From positions 18,390,154 to 18,427,328 of the forward strand of contig NC_049989.1 in assembly GCF_000003815.2 (NCBI RefSeq): 37,175 nucleotides of DNA. Reading direction: 5' to 3'. The stretch is from Branchiostoma floridae (taxonomy: Eukaryota > Chordata > Leptocardii > Amphioxiformes > Branchiostomatidae). The stretch's first letter is position 1; each line of letters starts with the position of its first letter. Shown here piece by piece: positions 9,414 through 19,339 of this stretch. Made by a program: the position numbers and the translations under genes. The notes beneath the pieces are model-generated. The model saw only the letters and a program-made list of their open reading frames with translations, made no database searches and was not told where the DNA came from.

Positions 9414-9513
9414 NNNNNNNNNNNNNNNNNNNNNNNNNNNNNNNNNNNNNNNNNNNNNNNNNNNNNNNNNNNNNNNNNNNNNNNNNNNNNNNNNNNNNNN
9501 NNNNNNNNNNNNN
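9414..9513. other. Assembly gap (100 N)
   Basis: Exactly 100 N, the usual placeholder for unknown length. It lies between an extended CA/CG microsatellite and one arm of an inverted repeat, both hard to assemble. Confidence 0.99.
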
Positions 9514-9754
9514 TAGATAGTAACCCTAAATCATCTATATTTACGGAAAAGCCTGGGCCCAGCAGGCTAGCCTGCAGGCTAGCCAGGCCACCCTTTTTTG
9601 GGCCCCAAGGCTATGGATGGGGTTTGGGCCCATAATGGATTTTTTTTTAAAGTTGGGTAACAGACAATTTCATTGCATGCAGGGTGCATTGGACAGAAGG
9701 CCACAGTTTGGTCACATCTATGGGGATTGGGTTTGGTTTACAATTACAGCAATG

Positions 9755-9862
9755 AACTAGAAAGGCCGACATTTGCTTGAGAGCAAATACAGCATATTTC
9801 AGCCATCTCCCTCCCCATGCAACAATAGGCTATTTCAAAATCACCCATTTGAAAAATCACTT
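9755..9862 (-). repeat. Short dispersed repeat R2, copy 3
   Basis: Reverse-complement copy of the repeat at 1974 and 6643. It reads AACTAGAAAGGCCGACATTT on the plus strand and keeps the ATTTGCT/AGCAAAT stem with a third loop sequence (CTCA on the minus strand). Confidence 0.65.
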
Positions 9863-9894
9863 TTACTAATGACGGTTTAACCCAAAAATGAGTC

Positions 9895-10545
9895 TTACAA
9901 AATTCCCCCGTTCAAGAATGGACTCCAGTGCACCCTATGTGAATTTGCACAATAGACCAGTCCAGAAATACTCCCACTGAATCCTTGGCCTTTTGAATAA
10001 GAAACCAAATCCAAAATTGAATTTAGCAAAAAAGGTCCCAGTGCATGAAAAGGTATAATAGACCAGTCTAAAAACACTTCCACTAAAATTGAATTTTGAA
10101 TCATCACCCGTTCAAAACTGAATTTGAAAAAATCCCCCTTCAGTGTGCAAAAAATGGACTCTTCCATGTAAAGTAGAGCAGTCCAAAAATACATCCGCTA
10201 AAATAGGACTTTGACATAATCACTGAAGTCCAAAAAATGGATTTTTAAAAAAGCCCCCTCTATGCAAGAATGGACTCTTCCAGAACACCCATGTAAAATT
10301 GCAAATTAGACCAGTCCAAAAATAACCCTACTGAAAGACTTTGACAAACTAGAAGTCACCAAAGTCCAAAATATGAATTTTGAAAAATCCCCCCTCCATG
10401 CGAGCATAGACTCTTCCAGCACACATTCTGTAAAATTGCAAAATAGAGCTGTCCAAAAATACATCCACTGAAAGACTTCACCAGTCCAATGATGAATTTA
10501 AAAAAAAATGAACCCCTCCGTGTAAGAATGGACTCTTCCAGATAA
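9895..10545. repeat. Degenerate tandem repeat, unit about 123-135 bp
   Basis: C-rich marks followed by AAGAATGGACTCTTCCAG-like text recur at about 9902, 10037, 10131, 10254, 10389 and 10513. TAGACCAGTCCAAAAATAC and a CCACTGAAAGACTTTG-like text recur between them. Units differ by many substitutions and indels, so the array is old. Open frames on the minus strand here are repeat artefacts. Confidence 0.65.
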
Positions 10546-10679
10546 CACCGGGCTCGCTGATTGGCTGCCACCCCCCCTCTTTAGGATATAGATTCAGGCT
10601 AAGTGATTGGTTACCTATCTAATTAGATTAAATAGACATATATGCCAGTAGGTGCAATCTGCAGCTGGGGGTCAACGAC

Positions 10680-11354
10680 CTTAAGGTCATTGACCCCTCT
10701 GGCTATTGGAAAATGACAAAAGAATCCCCAAATACATCATTTTGACGTAGTCTATGACAAAAATTATACATGTGTCATTTGAATAAATATCTAGTGCACC
10801 CTTTTACCAAAATTTAGGTCATTTGGTTTTAAAACCAGAGCACATGAGCCAAAAGTGTACTTTTTGGTCATAAAATGGCCAAATAATCGCAAAATTAAGC
10901 ATTTTGTTGTACCGTATCCCTCAAGTGTTATTGAATCCATGTGCGCATATGTCTAGGGCACTCTTATACTAAATTTCAGGTCATCCGGTTCTAAAACAAA
11001 GGTACAGGAGCCAAAAGTGTCCTTTTTTGGTAAAAAAATGACCAAAAAAATGCAAAAATAAGTATTTCGTTATACTGTACACCAAAACTGATATTGAATC
11101 TATATGGGGGAATCATCAAGGCACATCTGTACCAAATTTCAGCTCATTCGGTTATAATACCAGGGTACAGGGGGCCCAAATATACAGTTTTGGTCTTAAG
11201 ATGACCAAAAAACCTTAATAAAATCATTTAAGAGACAGATATGGAAAAAATGAAAAAAACGTCTGGGGGTATTGGCCCACTCTACCCTTGTGCCAAATTT
11301 CAAGTCATTCGGTTGAGGAACAAGGGAGATACCGTGTTCTGAAGATTTGACAGG

Positions 11355-11389
<35 letters not shown>

Positions 11390-11443
11390 AACATTACGAA
11401 TACAATATATTTCACCATACCTATGGTATGGCTGAAATATAAC
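10680..11443 (-). repeat. R1-related element with about 165 bp internal repeats
   Basis: Its minus-strand start (11443 inward) carries the palindromic terminus CCATACCATAGGTATGG, a TTTC run of about eight units, and then the same roughly 230 bp as 4094-4330. Beyond this, the plus-strand text ACCAAATTTCAG(G/C)TCATTCGGTT recurs, diverged, at about 10805, 10969, 11137 and 11290. Each copy is followed by a (G/C)CAAAAGTGT-like text and a GGTCATAAAATG(A/G)CCAAA palindrome. It joins R1 copy B as a family with a shared end and variable interior. Confidence 0.6.
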
Positions 11444-12124
11444 AATCAACATCCAGTACAGTAACCCCCAGGCATAGTGTATTTACTTTTCCTTCGACTA
11501 TGATAACTGCCAGTCATTCCTACAATACTTATAGTGGCTATCAGTTATGGTCCTGCATGAGAGAAACAGATAACACAAACAACAGTACACATCATATACA
11601 ACCCCTTCCCCCTCAGTAGTGGCAAGGTGAGTGGCAAGGTATTGGACCTAGCAGAGCATGGGGCATTAACAAACATACAGGTTGACACATAAAAACACGT
11701 AACATACATCGATTCCTGCATCTTAATGCTAACTGACACTTGATGGTTGGGACATCTGTTTCAAATTTGATGTTTTGGCAAACAGCCCTCATCCTAGGGG
11801 ACCAACTGTTGTCTTGGGTTAATGTTACCACTGACCCAGTTTTTCCACAATTAGCAAGGAAATTTCATAAGAGGCCCAACAATCCTTTCTGTACTTATTA
11901 GGCCTGACTGGAAGTATAACCAAAGAGAACATACTGTGTTCATATGTCAAAGAACTGTGGATGCTGGTTGTTGGAATTTAGTTTATGATTGTTTTCTTCC
12001 AGTCTTGGATGAGTTGTTCTTTGCAAGCGGTCCCAGCAATATGATCAACTGTTACCTTTCCCCATCCCACCCACAGCTGGAATTGTCACTGACCCAGTTT
12101 TTACTAAGGAAAAACTTCAGCTAC
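11444..12124. other. Interior of the inverted-repeat segment, nothing named
   Basis: ACTGACCCAGTTTTT occurs at about 11831 and 12089, a weak internal duplication. Short open frames show no recognisable protein. Confidence 0.35.
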
Positions 12125-12551
12125 AGGCTAACCCCCATGCATAGCCTTGGGGCCCAGAAAAGGTAGTCTTTCAGGCTAGCCAGCCCAACTCCTGGGCCCA
12201 GGCTTTTCCGTAAACCCTAGCATTGACTGTAGTTGCAGAGGTGCAACTTGATAGATAGTTGTAAAAGTGGCACAACTATGGAAGCTATGAGTGTAGTTGC
12301 CAACATGGTTAATGATACTAGTCTACCATACTAGTGTCACTTTAGCTACACTGGTGCACTTCTTAAGTACAGGATTGAATGCCTTGTTGACTGCGATGCC
12401 ATATTTTGTCACTTCAAGTCTTGTTACAACGTCTATTTTGAAAATTTGCCATCTTGTTTTTTACCCATCTTGTTTTTTTTTCGCCCTATCTCATTATTTT
12501 TGCAGTCTGCAGAGGATGTCATCCATAAAATTTACTTGCTGTGGCCTTAGC

Positions 12552-14561
12552 CAGCAGATATTCAACTAAAACGTACAACTGCACATCTGCCTGGAGACAT
12601 AACAGACTCTTGTCACATGAATGATTTCAGAAAAAGTACAGTTCATATGCAGTCTCAAAAGCGGGCAGACAATAAAACACAGTTATGATTAGTGAACCGT
12701 CCCCTCGTTCATTTTTGTGCAAACAGGCCTTAATGGAAACCAGACGTGACGGCCAGGGGCGGACGTAGGGGTTTGCAAACGTTTGCAAAAGTTACACTTA
12801 CAGTGTTTGTTGGAGTATACTGAAATATTCGTCAGGTTTTCGAACGTTTTCATCTAACACGACCTTCACGTTCTTAATACAGGTCATTTTCAGTTAAAAT
12901 TTTCATTGATGAAGACGAAAGCAAATCATTCCTGCAAATCATCGAATGGTTTTACTATCTGAAGTTTTACTTAAACGTAAGAAGATGAGGTAGCCTCCTC
13001 ACGATCCCCCCTCCCCTTTCGCCACGAATACACTCGTCTTAAATCATTAAAACGTTACAAATTGACGTCAAACCAATTTATGTTCTTTGACATCAAGGCT
13101 GCGGGGCTTTAGAGACACAAAACGTTAGAATTACCACACAAAAGGTACTCCAAGGGGATCCTACTTATGGGGGCCTCATTGCAAGTACGAAGTTTGTCAA
13201 CACTTTGCCTGGATGCCTCACTGTTTCCAGGACCCACACAGTCTACACATGCCCACATGCCGGGGCCTGTGGCCCAAGAAAGGGGTCCTGTGGTAAACTT
13301 TCCTTGACCTGAGGCATGTTGGCCCTGGACCCAAATTATTTGAGCTGACCTGAGTAGGCATGGTATCCAAAACTCAGCGTGGCTTTTAAGATAATGTGAC
13401 TCAGCGAGAACTTACCTTATATCAGCTCTCAGCACGTCCTGCACTCGATCTCGACTAAGTCACGTCTGACACAAAAACTACGGGTTGACGTCTCACAAAA
13501 ATCCGCCAAACTGTGTTCTCGTGTCCAGCAGTTCCACATAGGCAATGGACTGGACCGACCTAATTTTTTCCGGGCTGTTGGAATGCAGAGGGTTTACGGA
13601 AAAGACTGGGCTGTCTACCTGGGTTAGCTATCAGGTCAGACTTCTCAGATCTACGAAAGCCCACTGGTACAAAAGCTGTTTTAGCATAATGAGCTGTTTG
13701 TGCTCAGTAAAGAAGCTGTGCGTGAAGGAGCTATATGTGTAACATAACCCAGAGATTCTGGGCAAATTTCGATATTTCCGGACAGGCACAGATGTACCCT
13801 TGGCAAAAGTGGTCAAAAGTGCCTGTAGAAACTTGTTTGGAGTATGTTTGGATTTTGGAGATGCATATTATAAATAAGGATTGTAGCCTCTATATTTTGT
13901 GGAAAAATAGATTTTTAGCGATATTTGTGGTTGCAGGAGGCCTTAGAAGTTAGGTCCAGGTTGGTGTTGTTTACGGGCAGTGAAAAGGGGTGAAAAGGTC
14001 ACCACCTATGTTTTGATGGCGTATTACATAATTCTGCCGCAAAACTATACCTTTTGTCGTCAAATTACTCTTTAGAGGCCAGACAACCATGCCAGTGTGA
14101 GTTTTTCATGTTCTAAAACTCAGGTAGGTGATTTTTGACAGCCTCCTTCTGCCATGCAACGACAGTTTTCGACACGTAAAGTTCCGTCAACAGACTCTGT
14201 ACTATACGAATATCAATATATGTTGTGATGTTGATCAACTGTCGTGACTTATTGCTCAAATCATGCAGAATTGGTATTGAAAGTTGAGTCACAGTGGGAC
14301 TCATTCTGCCACTTTTGATTATATAAATGAATAAACACAGTGTATTAAACATCACAAAATTCTGCTTAACATTGTTGCAAATATGATTATTTGCAAATCA
14401 ATACAAATGTATACATTAACCCTACTGATATAAAGCTGTGGTACCTGACAATCAACATCTATCAGGTTGTTTGATAGCTGTTGTACGCAATTACAAGGCA
14501 AGAGTTTAGATATCATCATTATTATAAAAATACATTTTTTTGCAAATTTTTGAACGAAGGC
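12552..14561. other. Intergenic interval without a supported gene
   Basis: An 18 bp perfect palindrome (TTTGCAAACGTTTGCAAA) lies at 12772-12789. At 13588-13612 a fragment GGTTTACGGAAAAGACTGGG resembles the arm of the element at 9365-12551. A donor-like ATAAG|GTAAGTTC on the minus strand near 13410-13418 has no identifiable exon. Several 60-80 codon frames lack any recognisable motif. Confidence 0.4.
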
Positions 14562-17500
14562 TTTTTTTTTGAATGGCTTTATTGAGAGACAAACTCAGAG
14601 TCTAACACTAGCAGCCCAGGGGCTGAATTGTTGTTAGACTTTACATACACGATGTTAAACTTGGCATACATATACAAATCAGCCAACGATCTGGTATACA
14701 AAATAATCTGGCATACAATAGAATAAAATATCATAATCGAATTGGTAAAAGACAAGCTAGATAAAAACTGCTCTAATTCGAGAGGACTGGTTTGAGAAAG
14801 ACGTTCACACAATTAACCATTAATTATAAAGTGGCAACAGTAGGCTTTGGTACAGTCATGAATCGTTCAACAATCGGGTCATGTGGGGAATAGCACTGTT
14901 TCTGTAGCGCTCAGTTCTGCAACGTTGCAAGTTCAGTTTCGTAGATGAACGAGTTGACCGACTGCTGATGTTCCCTCGCATGTCAGGCAGGAAGTGACGG
15001 TACAGTTCTGATGAAAGCAGAGACTTGGCAAAGTTCAGTGTCAGACTGGAACGACGTTCGTGGAGGGAGGGCAGCCGCAGGAGGGTGCACGCCTCAGAGT
15101 ACGCGACGTCAGACCCCAGGATGATGCGGACAGCGCGTCTCTGTATCTTCTCGATCCTCTGGGTCTGGGTGTTTGTCAGCCCAGGATGCCAGACTGGCGC
15201 AGCGTATTCAGTGACAGGACGGATATAACACACGTACACTGTCACGAGATCTTCTGTTGGAACATGGAAGTGTTTCAGTTTCCGTAGCAGGTACAAACGC
15301 TGGCTCGCTCTGCTGCATATATGATCAACATGAGCGTTCCACTTTAGATCTGCCTGTAGGAAAACCCCCAATATCCTCATAACTTTGACTTGCTGCAGTT
15401 CGATGTCGTTAAGATAGAGGGGATAGGGAACAGGTGCAGCTTTGCTGAAATGGATGTGCATCACCTGGCATTTCTTTGGATGCAGGACCATATGCTGATC
15501 GTGGGACCATTTGTCGAGGTCTGTCAGGTCATTCTGTAACTTTGGAATGGCAGTGGAGGGGCTTCGAATGCCCAACAGATTTAAGTCATCGACAAATTTC
15601 CACCTCTTTGACGAAGCATGGCTAGCCGCACTATTAATATATGCAATAAAGATAAGCGGTCCAAGAATGGTTCCCTGAGGGAGGCCACAGGTGACCGTAG
15701 CGCTGGCAGAGAGGACCCCGTGATAACGCACGACCTGTGATCTGTTTGTAAGGAATTCAGAGATCCATCTCACAAGCGACGGACGGAGGCCTAGCTCAAT
15801 CAGACGGCATATGGCTGTATTATGACTGACCCGGTCAAATGCCTTGCTGAAGTCCGTAGACACAAGGGAGCATAACGTCTTTGGCTCGTCGGTGGCCTTG
15901 AAAAGTTCATCTGTTAAGTTCAGGAGGCAATGGGTTGTAGACCTTCCTCTAAGACACCCGAATTGTTGGGGGTCGACTTGATTAGAGATATCAGAGACGG
16001 CCCATTCGGCGATGAAACTTTCAGCAACCTTGCCAAGAATGGAGGTCAATGAAATCGGGCGAAGTTCGTTGACCGATGGAGGCTTGGATTTGGGTATGGG
16101 AACCACGATGGCTCGCTTCCACTCGTCAGGGATTGAGCCTTGCGCGAGAGACGCATTGAGCACATCAGCGAGAGGTGCGCTCAATTCATATGCAAATTCC
16201 TTTGCAAGTTTGGCTGGAATTTCATCTGGCCCGGCCGCCTTCTTAGTTTTAACTTTCTGCAGTTTTTGGTAGATTTCCCACGGTTTGATTGATGGTGCCT
16301 CTTGAGCTGGTAAGTATGCTGGCAGTAGTGACGTGTCTAGTGGTGGTAGAGACTGGATTACTGCAGCTAGAGTTTTGTTAATTTCATCGGCTGTAGCACG
16401 GTGGTCGCTGGGACTCAAGCCTTCGATATTGATAATGGGATCATTACGGCCCATATTAGCCATGGCTTTGATCTCTTTATGCCACTGTGCAGCATGCTCT
16501 TTCTTAAGAGCTTTAATTTTGTTGTTGTAGTAGGACTTCTTAGAGTCGTTGATTTTCCGTTGCACTTTGTTGCGGAGGAGCTTCCAGGTGGCAAAGTCTT
16601 CTCTAGCAAAAGCCTGTTGGCGTGAGCGTATCAGTGACTTGATGGCTGGAGACATCCATGGTCTGTCTTGATGGTGCAGACGGATGGACTTGAGTGGGAA
16701 GAACTCGTCGATCTTTGACTGCAGTGTCTCGTGCAAGGCAAGACATTTCTCACCTGCCGTGTGAGCTGTGAACACCTCCATCCACTGGTGGGACGTTATC
16801 CACTGTCCGAACAAACGTAGGGACGAGTCCCGGATTGGCCTACACACTCGCTTGGTGACAGTGTTGGAATTGGTTCTCAGTCTCGGTTGCAGAAGTATAA
16901 CGTTGTGATCACTGGTGGCTAGGGGGTCTAACACAGAAGGGGCTGAGTAAAACGGCTTTAAATTAGTTATTATGAGGTCGAGCGTTGCCTGGCCCCTTGT
17001 CGGCTTGTTGATTATCTGTTATAAGCTGTGGTTTTTACAAAGCCCGCTGGTATCAACGCGGTTAAAGTCTCCACCGACTAGGACTCCTATGTGTGGATGC
17101 TTGGTTGTTAAGGAGTCGATAGTTTCGACCAAGTGATCTAGGAGTAGCTCTACATGAGGAGAATTGGGCGGACAGTACACTGCACAGATTGCTAGACATG
17201 AAATGGAACGTGGCAGGCGGTGAGGTCTTAGTTTAACCCACGTACATTCTAGGTCGTCAGGGACACGTACATCAAGAGGGCAAGAAGGGATGTCGTTCCT
17301 GACGTATACAGCAACACCTCCTCCTGAACGATGCAAACGCGGCCTAGAAAAGGTGGTGAAACCTTCGACTTCTGTCATCTCAGCTGGTAATGACGGGCTG
17401 AACCACGTCTCCGTAACTATAGCAATATCAGTACTTGAGTCGGAGAGGCGCAGTTCAAACTCGTCCATCTTGTTGCATAGTGATCTGGCATTGCAGAGGA

Positions 17501-18115
17501 GTAGGGACGGTAACGGTTGCTGTTTGTTAACTACTTTGGGATCATTGGCAGTGAGCGCTGGAATGATCAGGTCGGACGTAGGAATCTGCGTCAGCTGTCT
17601 TCTTTTACCGGTAAACAAGTTGTTTTTCCCCGGCGCAGGGTGGTATTCGCAACCTAATTTACATGTGACTGAACAGTTTGGTCGACATAATAAGGGTCTA
17701 TTTCCAACAACTGATGGAATATTGCGTCCAAAATGTTTACCGGATTTCTTTCCTCTGGGTCTGCTCCTTAGCCTCCAAACTCCTAGCTGGAGAAAGTGTT
17801 CCTTGAGCTCAGGATCAGCTGTTGGAGCTGCTCTCTTGAGTCCACGCAGGAATTCCACGGAGTAGGTAATCACCGAGCGCCGCCAGGAAGCCATTGCCTT
17901 CGCTGGATCACACACACCAGAAACATGTCCAACAGCAACTGTTCAAGCAGTTGTAGCAGGAACAATCCTTATTAAAATGGTAGAAGGGACGTCTACAAAC
18001 CGCCTCAGTACACTAAAACTAGACATGATGATTAAAATACTTTTAAAATCTGGTAAAAACTTTGCTACTGACAGAGCGATGCAAACCCGCGGCTGCCCTT
18101 AGAAGCGCCACCTAT
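14562..18115 (-). mobile_element. Near full-length LINE (APE-endonuclease non-LTR retrotransposon)
   Basis: Reading on the minus strand: a short 5' UTR from about 18115, one long reading frame with endonuclease and reverse transcriptase, a roughly 285 bp 3' UTR, an AATAAA at 14583-14578, and a 9 base A tail at 14570-14562. The 5' boundary is approximate because no clear target-site duplication was found. Domain order and the presence of an APE-type endonuclease place it in the CR1/Jockey side of LINEs; the clade is not settled. No separate ORF1 is visible. High coding integrity implies a fairly recent insertion. Confidence 0.85.
14856..17894 (-). pseudogene. LINE ORF: endonuclease-reverse transcriptase, one in-frame stop
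   Basis: The frame runs from an ATG at 17894 (MASWRRSV) to a stop at 14856, 1013 codons, broken by one TAA at 17021-17019. Before the stop there is a Cys-bearing N-terminal region (residues 1-125), then the endonuclease: LLLCNARSL, IVTETWF, GGGVAVYVRND, AVYCPPNS and VGGDFN. After the stop the same frame resumes and the endonuclease end motif SDH follows. The reverse transcriptase has STDFSKAFDRVSH, a GLPQGTILGP motif and the active-site box FVDD (YADD in most families), then LGVFLQADLKWN and a thumb-like region with YAAPVWHPG. Endonuclease and RT would be separated, so this copy should not move itself unless the stop is bypassed. Confidence 0.88.
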
Positions 18116-19141
18116 CGAAAAAAAATTGAGTTGAGGCTTATTGAAAATTCCAAGACTTTTTTAAAAAGAAGAAATAAAAAGCCATCTAGATCAAGACGAG
18201 GGACGCCATAGACTTTCTTCAACTTAGGATCCACCGCTCGCATAGTCACATGTTCTACCTGCATAATATGATGTCACACAGACAATGGATTGCTCATACC
18301 TTGGCAAAGACTGGAGTTGGTGAGTCCAAACTTTTTGTGTTGGGAATTACAGGTAAATTGTGATCCAGCATAATGTCTACTAACAAATATGACCTTTTAA
18401 GTTAAGATACAAATCATGGAAACAATGACAATATGGAACATGTGGTCAATGCTTACTCTAAGATAAACTTATCATTCAACGTTAGCTATTTATTCAAATA
18501 CATTACTAGTATGTATATGTACATTTTACAGACATAAAACACAACTCAATCCCATATTTTAGTATGTGTAGGTAAATTGGATATTGGTCAGCTACTATAT
18601 AGATACATGCCATTTCAATGTAATGTAAAATCATCTTGATAGTTCACATCAATATAAAAGTGATCTCGGCAAGGCACACGTATTTGAGGCAGATTGGCAT
18701 AATTTGTCAAATCGCATTTCATTACCTAAGCGTTGGCTAAACCTTTTTCCAGCAAATATAATGAATAATCTACACGATAGCACTACGTAACACCTTTACC
18801 CAATGAGTACTTCCATGAAGTATTCTTATGAAGAAAGCCTGCATTTTTTAAGCTACAGTGTGGTGTAACTAAAGATGTCTATAGTTTGTAACTTAATTGC
18901 ATGCCCAGAATGTGACAAAAGAAAATTGTCTTTTCTATACATTCTCTATGCCTCTGCTCATTAATCATTATAACACAACATTTGACATATATTGTAGAAA
19001 CTGTAACCTCGCAACTTTAGCATGGGCAATAATGCAATTACTTGTGCTGACATCAATTAACGTACTAAATTCAGGCAAACATCAGAAGAAGTAGAAGACT
19101 ACAAAACGTAAATTGGAAACTCTTCCTTGATGATAGCCCTT
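18116..19141 (-). other. Probable ZNFX1 3' UTR and flank
   Basis: No independent gene is seen. Lying just downstream of the ZNFX1 stop codon, part of this should be its 3' UTR. TTTATT at 18489-18494 (AATAAA on the minus strand) is the only canonical signal I found between the stop and the LINE, which would give a roughly 650-base 3' UTR. The transition to the LINE near 18115 is unclear. Confidence 0.35.
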
Positions 19142-19339
19142 TTACAGAAGGTCATCTAAGTTGAAATTGTTGAGGTTAGCGGCATCAGACCAGGCAGCGT
19201 ACGCCGATCCGTCCATCTCGGGAGCGTGTTGGTTTCCCTCCGCCAGCGCGTGGTTCTGTCCCCCGATGGCCTGGCCGCAGTCCGGACACCTGCCGCCTTG
19301 GTTGGCGCCACCGCACTCTCCAATGGCGTAGAAGTGTCC
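19142..19339 (-). CDS. ZNFX1: ZNFX1 coding exon 4 (65 codons and stop), second half of RZ finger
   Basis: The acceptor TCATCTACAG is followed by GHFYAIGECGGANQGGRC, then CPDCGQAIGGQNH, which completes the RZ finger begun 4.3 kb upstream. The remaining tail is acidic and ends in NLDDLL. The joined motif CPNGHFYAIGECGG matches the family. Confidence 0.92.
   Translation of the reverse strand, partial: GHFYAIGECGGANQGGRCPDCGQAIGGQNHALAEGNQHAPEMDGSAYAAWSDAANLNNFNLDDLL

Larger units (their letters stand above)
9365..12551. mobile_element. Segment bounded by long inverted repeats (about 3.2 kb)
   Basis: The left end 9366-9402 and right end 12514-12550 are inverted copies, 36 of 37 bases matching (core GCAAGTAAATTTTATGGATG). 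Further in, 9536-9630 and 12125-12225 are inverted copies sharing TTTACGGAAAAGCCTGGGCC and GGGCCCCAAGGCTATG. The assembly gap lies inside the left arm, so its length is uncertain; the right arm is about 430 bp. No transposase is recognisable inside, which is filled with R2, a roughly 130 bp tandem repeat and an R1-related element. It is probably a non-autonomous long-TIR or fold-back element that later collected insertions. A fragment like the arm recurs at 13588-13612. Confidence 0.55.

Noticed and set aside
9895-10571. Small minus-strand genes at 9895-10194 and 10356-10571
   Set aside because: Both are readings through the same degenerate 130 bp tandem repeat and resemble each other for that reason.
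16934-17019. LINE endonuclease and RT as two separate genes
   Set aside because: Both parts are in the same frame and only one TAA lies between them, with motif text continuing across it. One broken ORF explains it better.
15025-17865. Plus-strand frames over the LINE
   Set aside because: Antisense shadows of the endonuclease-RT reading frame.
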